From Suttonella ornithocola (GTDB lineage: Bacteria > Pseudomonadota > Gammaproteobacteria > Cardiobacteriales > Cardiobacteriaceae), in NCBI RefSeq assembly GCF_001889065.1, contig NZ_LWHB01000082.1, positions 1 through 12,012 of the forward strand: 12,012 nucleotides of DNA. Direction: 5' to 3'. A model generated the notes under the pieces. That model saw only the letters and a list, made by a program, of their open reading frames with translations, ran no database searches and was not told where the DNA came from. Positions 1-6,995 of this stretch are shown in pieces. Numbering within the stretch: the first letter of the stretch is position 1; the number at the start of each line of letters is the position of its first letter. The position numbers were made by a program, and so were the translations under genes.

Positions 1-723
1 GAACGTAAAGAAGCGCTAAATCAAAGTAACATTCTTGATATCCTTCAAAAAACTGGGGTAAGCATTCTATGGTTAGATAATGATAGTGGCTGTCAAGGCA
101 CTTGCGATCGTATGACAAATGTTCAGAATTTTCCGAACAAGACATCTTCTCCCTTATGCCACGATGGAAGTTGCTATGATGAAATTCTTGTCAAAGAGCT
201 CTCTCACTATCTTGATACCACTCCTATTGATAAAGACACTTTAATTGTTCTACATTTAATGGGAAGTCATGGTCCAACCTACTATAAGCGTTATCCAGAA
301 AGTGAAGCCTTTTTCCAACCGACTTGTGCGCAAAGTGATATTGAAAATTGCACGCATGAGGCTTTAGTAAATACCTATGATAATACTATTAGATATACGG
401 ATAAGCTTTTATCAGAGGTTATCTCAATGCTTAAAAAGCAAACAAACACAAAAGCGACTTTATTTTATTTATCTGATCATGGGGAATCGTTGGGAGAAAA
501 TGGGCTTTATCTTCACGGAACTCCTTATGCTTTTGCGCCTAAAGAGCAAACCACTATTCCAATGATGATTTGGAGTGATAATCCAAAGCTACTATTTGAT
601 TGCCAAAAAAATACGACTCCTTATGGGCAAGATAATATCTTTTCCACTTTATTAGGTGCTTTTTCAGTGCAAGGTTCTCTTTATCAAAAGAAAGACGATA
701 TGTTAGCTAATTGTAAAATTTAA
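1..723 (+). CDS. eptA: Lipid A phosphoethanolamine transferase (EptA family), C-terminal part
   Basis: The reading frame is open from the first base of the window (no start seen) to TAA at 721-723, giving 240 residues of the C-terminal, sulfatase-like periplasmic catalytic domain. Proteins of this family move phosphoethanolamine from phosphatidylethanolamine to lipid A at the outer face of the inner membrane and often reduce sensitivity to cationic peptides. Visible family marks are NILDILQKTGV followed by a short Cys-rich stretch (GCQGTCDR), a second Cys pair in LCHDGSCYDE, HLMGSHGPTYY, a third Cys pair before NTYDNTIRYTD, and the metal-site motifs SDHGES (near 472-489) and YLHG (near 508-519). 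The three Cys pairs fit the disulfides of this domain. The N-terminal membrane helices and the nucleophilic Thr lie outside the window. It is convergent with the next gene. The family is secure; the exact acceptor (lipid A or another sugar) is inferred. Confidence 0.9.
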   Translation, partial: ERKEALNQSNILDILQKTGVSILWLDNDSGCQGTCDRMTNVQNFPNKTSSPLCHDGSCYDEILVKELSHYLDTTPIDKDTLIVLHLMGSHGPTYYKRYPESEAFFQPTCAQSDIENCTHEALVNTYDNTIRYTDKLLSEVISMLKKQTNTKATLFYLSDHGESLGENGLYLHGTPYAFAPKEQTTIPMMIWSDNPKLLFDCQKNTTPYGQDNIFSTLLGAFSVQGSLYQKKDDMLANCKI

Positions 724-734
724 AAAGCACCCGT

Positions 735-759
735 AAAAATAAACCCCGCATTTGCGGGG
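735..759 (-). terminator. Rho-independent terminator of the OmpA-like gene
   Basis: A perfect GC-rich stem, CCCCGC (744-749) against GCGGGG (754-759) with a four-base loop, is followed in the minus direction by a T-rich run (complement of the A-rich 735-743). It lies about 30 bases past the stop of the minus-strand gene. In the plus direction the same stem ends the convergent phosphoethanolamine transferase gene but has no T-run after it, so it probably works mainly on the minus strand. Confidence 0.85.
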
Positions 760-789
760 CTGGATTAGGCATATAGTTAAAATATGTGA

Positions 790-1404
790 TTATTGAGCAG
801 GTGCAACAATAACTTCTTGTTTCACTGGGCGCTCAACTATACCGTCAACCGTAATGACTACACGACGGTTAAGCGCACGACCTTCAGCAGTTTTATTAGA
901 AGCGACTGGGTTATTTTCACCGTCACCATAAGCTTGGATGATTTGCGCTGGAACACCATTTTCAATTAAATAATTTGCTACAGTTGCTGCACGACGCTCA
1001 GAAAGTTTTTGGTTATAAGCTTCTGTACCAATTGAGTCAGTATTACCAACTACAACAATTTTTTGAACATCAGCACCACGAGCATTTAATTGCTGTGCTA
1101 ATTGTTGAATAGCAGCTTTACCTTCGGGCTTAAGGTTATATTTGTCAAAATTAAAATAAGTATCAGCAGACAAAGTGATGACTTGTGATTCTAATACGCG
1201 CTCAACTTGGACAGCCGGCTCTTGTGCGCCACAGCCAGTAAGATTACGGTTGGCTTGAACAGTGACACATTCGCCAAAGTTGTTTTTAACTAAAATTTGT
1301 TCGCCGCCGGCATTGGAAGTTAAATCTTCCAATTGAGTTTGTGCAGAAGCATAGCTTGCAAATGAAGCAAGTACAGCAACCGCAAGTAGTTTTTTCAGTT
1401 TCAT
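790..1404 (-). CDS. Periplasmic OmpA-like peptidoglycan-binding protein (RmpM-like)
   Basis: The 204-residue product has a signal peptide (MKLKKLL, then a hydrophobic core, likely cut after ASYASA at residue 21). A short region follows with NNFGECV and GCG (Cys46 and Cys58, probable disulfide), then an OmpA C-terminal domain at about 78-187. That domain carries TYFNFDKYNLKPEG, GNTDSIG and LSERRAATVANYL. Asp123 and Arg138 have the 15-residue spacing of the diaminopimelate-binding pair of E. coli OmpA. There is no beta-barrel, so this is a soluble or membrane-associated linker to peptidoglycan. The Cys-containing N-terminal segment resembles Neisseria RmpM, which stabilises porin complexes; the same role here is inferred. 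The start at 1404 is chosen because GGGAG (complement of 1411-1415) precedes it and the signal peptide begins there. The longer frame to 1545 would start upstream of the likely transcription start. Confidence 0.9.
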   Translation of the reverse strand: MKLKKLLAVAVLASFASYASAQTQLEDLTSNAGGEQILVKNNFGECVTVQANRNLTGCGAQEPAVQVERVLESQVITLSADTYFNFDKYNLKPEGKAAIQQLAQQLNARGADVQKIVVVGNTDSIGTEAYNQKLSERRAATVANYLIENGVPAQIIQAYGDGENNPVASNKTAEGRALNRRVVITVDGIVERPVKQEVIVAPAQ

Positions 1405-1424
1405 TGTATTCTCCCAAATAACAA

Positions 1425-1471
1425 AACTTGCAAGTTCGTTGTTTAGCGTGGCAGACAACACCTGTTGTTTG
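1425..1471 (-). promoter_or_regulatory. Structured 5' leader of the OmpA-like mRNA
   Basis: Between the inferred transcription start and the ribosome binding site lie two possible hairpins. AACTTGCAAGTT (1425-1436) is a perfect 12 bp palindrome whose arms extend further (AACAA against TTGTT) with a two-base bulge. ACAAC (1455-1459) pairs with GTTGT (1464-1468) around a four-base loop and extends to 1452 and 1471 with one mismatch. A leader of this kind fits the known RNA stability control of ompA-type messages, but that role is inferred here. Confidence 0.4.
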
Positions 1472-1516
1472 TGCCGTTCTGATGCACGGATATCGGGTGA
1501 TACCCATCCAATGCGC

Positions 1517-1545
1517 ATAATAAGCGGTTTGTAGTAAAAATGCAA
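1517..1545 (-). promoter_or_regulatory. Sigma-70 promoter of the OmpA-like gene
   Basis: On the minus strand TTGCAT (complement of 1540-1545) and TATTAT (complement of 1517-1522) are separated by exactly 17 bases, close to consensus for a housekeeping promoter. Transcription would begin near 1510, giving a leader of about 105 nt before the start codon at 1404. The match is by eye; no start site is known. Confidence 0.65.
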
Positions 1546-1602
1546 AGAGAAAGTATTAAAAATGCAACGATAATCCTATTTATATGTGGTAAAAATGACA
1601 CA

Positions 1603-1633
1603 TTCACGAACCTTTAGCAGAACATGATAAAAT
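1603..1633 (+). promoter_or_regulatory. Possible gyrA promoter
   Basis: TTCACG (1603-1608) lies 17 bases before GATAAA (1626-1631), with the overlapping alternative TAAAAT at 1628-1633. The -35 match is weak. The region is placed correctly, about 55 bases before the gyrA start, and the predicted leader contains a small GCCG/CGGC hairpin at 1650-1661. This is a tentative by-eye assignment. Confidence 0.3.
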
Positions 1634-1688
1634 AACAATTTTAATTTATGCCGGTCACGGCTATTTATCGCTAAAGAAGGAACAGCTA

Positions 1689-4247
1689 ATGAGCGATTTT
1701 GCCCGAGAAATTCTTCCTGTTAGTCTAGTAGATGAAATGCGCAATTCCTATCTAGATTATGCAATGAGCGTAATCATTGGTCGCGCCTTGCCTGATGCAC
1801 GCGATGGCTTGAAGCCAGTGCATCGTCGGGTATTATTTTCTATGAATAAAAATGGGAACGCTTGGAATAAGAAATATGTCAAATCTGCTCGAGTAATTGG
1901 GGATGTGATGGGGAGCTACCATCCTCATGGTGACAGCGCGATTTACGATACATTGGTGCGTATGGCACAACCTTTTTCTTTACGCTATCCACTTATTGAT
2001 GGACAGGGAAACTTTGGTTCAATTGATGGTGACCCTCCAGCTGCACACCGTTATACCGAAGCGCGAATGGCAAAAATTGCACATAGCTTACTGACTGACA
2101 TTGAAAAAGAAACCGTCGATTTTGTGCCAAATTATGACGGCTCTCAAACTGAGCCAACAGTACTACCAACGCGCATTCCTAATTTATTGGTCAATGGCGG
2201 AACGGGAATTGCCGTTGGGATGGCGACCAATATTCCACCACATAATTTAGGAGAAACCTTAGATGCTTGTTTACATTTAATGGATCATCCAGAAGCAAAT
2301 ACGTCAGAACTCATGCGCTTTTTACCGGGACCTGATTTTCCAACTGGAGCATTGATCAATGGTAGTAAAGGTATTAAAGAGGCTTACGAAACGGGTAGAG
2401 GTCGAGTTTATATTCGTGCAAAAACGCATATTGAAACCGACGAGCATAATGGCAAACAGTCAATCATTGTGGATGAACTGCCCTATCAAGTAAACAAAGC
2501 CAACTTGCTAACAAAAATCAGTGATTTGGTTAAAGAAAAGAAAATTGAAGGAATTACTGCACTGCGCGATGAGTCGGATAAAGACGGTATCCGGATGGTG
2601 ATTGAGCTGCGTCGCGGCGAAGTTGCTGAAGTCATTCTCAATAATTTATTCCAACTTACTCAGCTACAAACCGTCTTTGGCATTAACATGGTTGCTTTAA
2701 TTGGCGGACAACCTAAAATTCTCAACTTACGCGAATGTTTGAACATTTTTATTTCACATCGCCGTGAAGTGGTGACACGTCGTACCATTTATGAATTACG
2801 TAAAGCCCGCGAACGCGCACACATTTTAGAAGGTTTATCCATTGCCCTTGCCAATATTGATGAAGTTATTCAGCTAATTCGGGAATCTGTAGGTCCATCT
2901 GAAGCAAAAGCGGCTTTACTTGCCCGCGCTTGGCAGCCGGGACAAGTGGTGGATATGCTTGCACGTGCGGGCGCAGAAAATTCTCGTCCAGACAGTTTAA
3001 GCCGTGAATATGGTTTAATTGATGGACAATATTTCCTCTCACCAGAGCAAGCACAAGCGATTTTAGATTTACGTTTACACCGCTTAACTGGTTTGGAGCA
3101 AGATAAAATTATTGAAGAGTTTCAATCCATTATTAAAGATATCGAAAGCTTTTTAGATATCTTACAAATCCCTGAGCGCTTAATTGAAGTCATCCGTGAA
3201 GAGTTATTAGAAATTAAAGCGCAATTTAATGACGAGCGTCGCACCCAAATTCTTGATCAGCACTTAAATCTATCATTAGAAGACTTAATTGCCGAAGAAG
3301 ATCGAGTCATTACCCTTTCACACGAAGGCTACATTAAAGCGCAACCACTCAGTGATTATGAGGCCCAAAAACGCGGCGGAAAAGGACGTAGCGTTACTGC
3401 CGTTAAAGATGAAGACTTTGTTGAACAATTATTTGTCGCCAATACGCATGACACCATGTTGTGCTTCTCTAATAAAGGTAAAGTTTATTGGTTAAAAGTC
3501 TATGAATTGCCGCAAGCAGGACGTAATGCAAAAGGCAAGCCTATCATCAACCTGCTACCTTTTGAAAAAGATGAACGCTTAAATGCAATTTTAACCACTC
3601 GTGAATATCCCGAAGACCAATATCTCTTTTTCGCTACTAAAGGTGGGACGGTGAAAAAAACACCATTAGCCGAATATTCTCGCCCTCGTGCAAGTGGCAT
3701 TATTGCCATCAATCTATCTGAGGACGATGAATTGGTAGATGTCGCTATTACTGACGGCAGTCGAGATATCATGCTATTCTCAAACGCAGGTAAAGCTGTG
3801 CGTTTTGAAGAACAAAAAATCCGTAGCGTGAGCCGTGGCGCAACAGGCGTCAAAGGTATGACGTTAGAAAATGGACAACGCGTTATCGCATTATGCGTCG
3901 TGCAAACGCAAGGCGATATTCTCACCATTACCGAAAATGGTTACGGGAAACGCACTCCCGCCGAAGACTATCCAACCAAAGGGCGTGGCGGTAAAGGCAT
4001 TATTTCTATTGCTTGTAGCGAACGTAACGGCGATGCCGTTTATGCCGTACAAGTTTCCGAAGACGAGCAAATCATGTTAGTTACCAATAACGGCACTTTA
4101 GTCCGTACGCGTGTTTCAGAAATTTCAGTGAGCAGACGTAATACGCAAGGCGTTCGCTTAATTCGCACTAGCGACGCGGAAAAACTTATTGCGGTTGCGA
4201 AAATCGTATCGGAAGAAAGTGAAGAAGAACCATCAAATGAGGAATAA
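1689..4247 (+). CDS. gyrA: DNA gyrase subunit A
   Basis: The 852-residue product is the breaking-rejoining subunit of DNA gyrase, acting as A2B2 with GyrB to introduce negative supercoils. The winged-helix/tower core keeps E. coli numbering: the catalytic Tyr is Tyr122 in AAHRYTEAR, and the quinolone region reads GDSAIYD, with Ser83 and Asp87 in the quinolone-sensitive state. The C-terminal beta-pinwheel begins after about residue 530 and carries the GyrA box QKRGGKG (560-566), which separates GyrA from ParC. The acidic tail is shorter than that of E. coli (875 aa). The ATG has a good ribosome site, AAGGA at 1677-1681, seven bases upstream. It heads a tightly packed gene string; the next gene starts two bases after its stop. 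Confidence 0.98.
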   Translation: MSDFAREILPVSLVDEMRNSYLDYAMSVIIGRALPDARDGLKPVHRRVLFSMNKNGNAWNKKYVKSARVIGDVMGSYHPHGDSAIYDTLVRMAQPFSLRYPLIDGQGNFGSIDGDPPAAHRYTEARMAKIAHSLLTDIEKETVDFVPNYDGSQTEPTVLPTRIPNLLVNGGTGIAVGMATNIPPHNLGETLDACLHLMDHPEANTSELMRFLPGPDFPTGALINGSKGIKEAYETGRGRVYIRAKTHIETDEHNGKQSIIVDELPYQVNKANLLTKISDLVKEKKIEGITALRDESDKDGIRMVIELRRGEVAEVILNNLFQLTQLQTVFGINMVALIGGQPKILNLRECLNIFISHRREVVTRRTIYELRKARERAHILEGLSIALANIDEVIQLIRESVGPSEAKAALLARAWQPGQVVDMLARAGAENSRPDSLSREYGLIDGQYFLSPEQAQAILDLRLHRLTGLEQDKIIEEFQSIIKDIESFLDILQIPERLIEVIREELLEIKAQFNDERRTQILDQHLNLSLEDLIAEEDRVITLSHEGYIKAQPLSDYEAQKRGGKGRSVTAVKDEDFVEQLFVANTHDTMLCFSNKGKVYWLKVYELPQAGRNAKGKPIINLLPFEKDERLNAILTTREYPEDQYLFFATKGGTVKKTPLAEYSRPRASGIIAINLSEDDELVDVAITDGSRDIMLFSNAGKAVRFEEQKIRSVSRGATGVKGMTLENGQRVIALCVVQTQGDILTITENGYGKRTPAEDYPTKGRGGKGIISIACSERNGDAVYAVQVSEDEQIMLVTNNGTLVRTRVSEISVSRRNTQGVRLIRTSDAEKLIAVAKIVSEESEEEPSNEE

Positions 4248-4249
4248 TA

Positions 4250-4981
4250 ATGAAGCGCACTTTTCTCTTAGCGGTTTTATTTCCTTTATCAATACTGGTT
4301 CATACTGAGCCTTATCGCGCCTTTGAATTTGAAACCATCAAGCAATCTCAAAATAACGGTCAAGTGTTGATAACCCTTGACCCGATTTTTGAAGCGATTG
4401 ATCAACTATGGCAACATGCAAAAGGTTATCCACCACAGTTTGATAATGAACAAGATAAAGCGACCGCTAAAAAAGATGCGATAGTACTCAACAAGCTGCT
4501 AACCACTGTCTTTGAAACTCAGCAAAATGCATTTGATGCTGAGCAAAAACAATGGATAATTTTAAATTTGGCACGCATTTCTACAGTAGCTCATAATTTA
4601 GATATCCCTCATGCATGGAACGCAGCAGAACATTATTACCAACGCTTGCTTCAGCAACAATCAACTCCTGCATTAGAAGAAGAATATGGCGTTTTTTTCG
4701 CAAACAGTGGAAATCTTACCGAAGGGAAAAAATGGCTAGAAAAAGCACTCAAGCACGGTCAAAAAAGTGCTAATTTTGGCTTAGCAATTGTCGCGTTCTC
4801 TGAAAATCAGCCTCAAAAGGCACAAAAATACCTTAAACAGTATTTAAAACATTATCCAAACGATAACCATGCACAAGAATTATTAAAAGCATTGGCAGAT
4901 AAGAAACTCACTGTGAATAAATGTCAAACCCAAAGTACTAACGATAATCCAACCTGTCAAATCATCAAAAAAACACCATGA
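4250..4981 (+). CDS. Exported TPR-repeat protein of unknown function
   Basis: The 243-residue product begins with a basic residue pair and a hydrophobic stretch (residues 4-17), a probable signal peptide or membrane anchor with no lipobox Cys. The body is alpha-helical with tetratricopeptide-like helix pairs at about 122-135, 142-170 and 174-204 (for example GNLTEGKKWLEKALKHG and PQKAQKYLKQYLKHYP). Such repeats usually bind other proteins. Two Cys near the C terminus (225 and 236) could form a disulfide if it is exported. GAGGA (4239-4243), inside the end of gyrA, is its ribosome site, and its TGA overlaps the pheA ATG in an ATGA. I do not recognise the gene; in Pseudomonas-type operons this position holds serC. 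Function is unknown. Confidence 0.8.
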   Translation: MKRTFLLAVLFPLSILVHTEPYRAFEFETIKQSQNNGQVLITLDPIFEAIDQLWQHAKGYPPQFDNEQDKATAKKDAIVLNKLLTTVFETQQNAFDAEQKQWIILNLARISTVAHNLDIPHAWNAAEHYYQRLLQQQSTPALEEEYGVFFANSGNLTEGKKWLEKALKHGQKSANFGLAIVAFSENQPQKAQKYLKQYLKHYPNDNHAQELLKALADKKLTVNKCQTQSTNDNPTCQIIKKTP

Positions 4982-6060
4982 AATCTTTAGCTGAACTCCG
5001 TCAACAAATCGACACGCTTGATGCCGAAATTCTTACCAAACTTTCCGAACGCGCTCGCTGTGCGCAACAAGTTGGGGAAGTGAAGAAAGCAGAAAGCGGA
5101 CATACTAATATCGTCTTTTATCGTCCAGAACGCGAACGCCAAGTATTGGAACGCTTAAAATCGCTTAACCAAGGTCCTTTACCGGATAACGAAGTGGCGC
5201 GACTATTTAGAGAAATCATGTCCGCTTGCCTTGCATTAGAGTTACCCTTAAACATTGCTTACTTAGGTCCTGAAGGGACCTTTACTCAAGCAGCCGCACT
5301 TAAACAATTTGGGCATTCCGTGGATACTCAGCCTATGCGTAGCATTGCAGATGTCTTTAAAGCCGTTGAAACAGGGGAATGTCAGTATGGAATTGTTCCT
5401 GTTGAAAACTCTACCGAAGGTATGGTTACCCACACGCTAGATACCCTTGCTCTTTCGCCACTCAATATTTGCGGAGAAGTGCAGCTGAAAATCGCACAAA
5501 ACCTATTAAGCAAAGCTACGCAACTTTCCGACATACAGACCATTTACTCACACAGTCAATCGCTTGCCCAATGCCGACGTTGGATTGCCGAACACTTACC
5601 TCATGTGGAATTAATTGTTGTCGCCAGTAATGCCGAAGCCGCCAAACGCGCTGCACAAGATACAAATACCGCAGCGATTGCTGGCAAAATGGCAGCCGAT
5701 TTATACGATATTCCTGTCCGATATAGCCATATAGAAGATGACAGCAACAATACCACGCGTTTTCTCGTCATTGGTAATCAATACATTGATGCGAGTGGCT
5801 CGGATAAAACCAGTATTTTAGTTTCCGCACATAATCGTCCCGGGTTGCTCTATAAATTGCTTGAACCGATTGAACGTCACGGTGTAAATATGACGAGAAT
5901 AGAATCACGCCCCAGCCGACGAGGAATGTGGGAATACATATTCTTTATTGACTTAGAAGGTCATCAAAGCCAGCCAGAAATGCAGACCTTATTTGCCGAA
6001 ATTCGGCAAACGGCAAGCCTTTTCCGCGTATTGGGAAGCTATCCAAAAGCGGCAGAATAG
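4978..6060 (+). CDS. pheA: Bifunctional chorismate mutase / prephenate dehydratase (P-protein)
   Basis: The 360-residue product converts chorismate to prephenate and then to phenylpyruvate, the committed route to phenylalanine. Residues 1-90 form an AroQ-type chorismate mutase (Arg8, Lys36 and the YRPERER segment are candidate substrate contacts). Residues 92-268 form the prephenate dehydratase, with IAYLGPEGTFTQ, VPVENSTEG and the catalytic motif TTRF (259-262). Residues 276-355 form an ACT domain with NRPGLL and ESRP (309-312), the usual site of phenylalanine feedback inhibition. Length and order match the Pseudomonas enzyme. The ATG overlaps the preceding TGA (ATGA, 4978-4981) and has no clear Shine-Dalgarno sequence, so translation is probably coupled to the TPR gene. 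Confidence 0.97.
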   Translation: MKSLAELRQQIDTLDAEILTKLSERARCAQQVGEVKKAESGHTNIVFYRPERERQVLERLKSLNQGPLPDNEVARLFREIMSACLALELPLNIAYLGPEGTFTQAAALKQFGHSVDTQPMRSIADVFKAVETGECQYGIVPVENSTEGMVTHTLDTLALSPLNICGEVQLKIAQNLLSKATQLSDIQTIYSHSQSLAQCRRWIAEHLPHVELIVVASNAEAAKRAAQDTNTAAIAGKMAADLYDIPVRYSHIEDDSNNTTRFLVIGNQYIDASGSDKTSILVSAHNRPGLLYKLLEPIERHGVNMTRIESRPSRRGMWEYIFFIDLEGHQSQPEMQTLFAEIRQTASLFRVLGSYPKAAE

Positions 6061-6110
6061 AAATACCTATTATTTTTCATCTCATGCATTATCTTAATTA
6101 AGGACATATT

Positions 6111-6995
6111 TTGCTCACTCACTCATCACTTGGCAAAGTTGCATTTATTGGTATTGGTCTAATTGGTGGCTCTTTAGCGCTAGCATTAAGACGCGCAAAC
6201 ATTGTTGATGAAATTCTTGCAATTGATGCTTCTAAAGCTGCTCTAGCTGAAGCTTTAGCGCTTGGCGTTATTGATCGCGCTGTAGATTGGGAAGATTTAT
6301 CAGAAGCCGATATTATTGTTTTATCTACCCCAGTAGATGCCTTATATACCGTCTGCCAATCATTAGCACAAATTTCTTTAAAAGAAACCGTTGTCATTAC
6401 AGATGTTGGCTCAACTAAAGGCTCTGTATTAGATGCTATCCGCCAAGCCTTTGGCGATATTCCTGATAATTTTGTCCCTGCGCATCCAATTGCGGGACGA
6501 GAAAAAAGTGGCGTTGCTGCTGCCGATGCCACCTTATTCCAACGCCATAAGGTCATTCTTACGACACTAGATAATACAGATAATCGCGCCTTAGGGATTG
6601 TTAGCCGTATTTGGCATGCAGCTGGCGCGCTAATCAGTTATCTTTCTATTGACGCACATGATGAGATTTTAGGCGCAACTAGTCACCTACCTCATGTGCT
6701 TGCCTATCTGCTGGTAGATATGCTTGATCAAGATCTCCATCACGAAGAAATATTCACTTACGCCGCTGGCGGTTTCCGAGACTTCACACGGATTGCTTCT
6801 AGCTCTCCAGTCATGTGGCGTGATATTTGTGTCCATAATCCAAACGTATTACGCCGCTTATTAACGCAATATCGTCGCAGAATTGAAGCGTTCGAAACAT
6901 TATTAGCAGAAGGAAATGGCGACGATATTGAAACGATTTTTTCTCGTGCCAAACGCGCACGCGACACCCATTATCAAAAGGAACAACAATCATGA
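6111..6995 (+). CDS. tyrA: Prephenate (cyclohexadienyl) dehydrogenase, TTG start
   Basis: The 294-residue product oxidatively decarboxylates prephenate (and possibly arogenate) in tyrosine synthesis. The Rossmann fold starts with GIGLIGG (14-20). Asp39 at the end of the second strand suggests NAD+ rather than NADP+. Other family marks are TDVGSTKG (98-104), PAHPIAGREKSG (123-134, catalytic-site His125), ATSHLPH (189-195) and GFRDFTRIA (221-229). No chorismate mutase or ACT domain is attached. The start is TTG at 6111, with AAGGA at 6100-6104 six bases upstream; an in-frame ATG at 6084 is followed by TAA at 6099, so it cannot be used. This is the only sizeable gap (50 bp) among the aromatic genes. 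The stop overlaps the aroA start by ATGA. In Pseudomonas tyrA is often fused to aroA; here they are separate. Confidence 0.95.
   Translation: MLTHSSLGKVAFIGIGLIGGSLALALRRANIVDEILAIDASKAALAEALALGVIDRAVDWEDLSEADIIVLSTPVDALYTVCQSLAQISLKETVVITDVGSTKGSVLDAIRQAFGDIPDNFVPAHPIAGREKSGVAAADATLFQRHKVILTTLDNTDNRALGIVSRIWHAAGALISYLSIDAHDEILGATSHLPHVLAYLLVDMLDQDLHHEEIFTYAAGGFRDFTRIASSSPVMWRDICVHNPNVLRRLLTQYRRRIEAFETLLAEGNGDDIETIFSRAKRARDTHYQKEQQS

Noticed and set aside
1405..1545. Longer N terminus for the OmpA-like protein, starting at 1545
   Set aside because: It would overlap its own promoter (-35/-10 at 1517-1545), lacks a ribosome site, and puts the clear signal peptide in the middle of the protein.
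1909..1950. Quinolone resistance change in gyrA
   Set aside because: Positions 83 and 87 are Ser and Asp, the sensitive state.
3500..3928. 142-codon minus-strand open frame within gyrA
   Set aside because: Opposite-strand shadow of well-conserved gyrA coding sequence, with no recognisable protein features.
6084..6101. ATG at 6084 as the tyrA start
   Set aside because: An in-frame TAA at 6099-6101 stops it before the Rossmann domain.
6119..6556. 145-codon minus-strand open frame within tyrA
   Set aside because: Opposite-strand shadow of tyrA; composition follows from the plus-strand codons.
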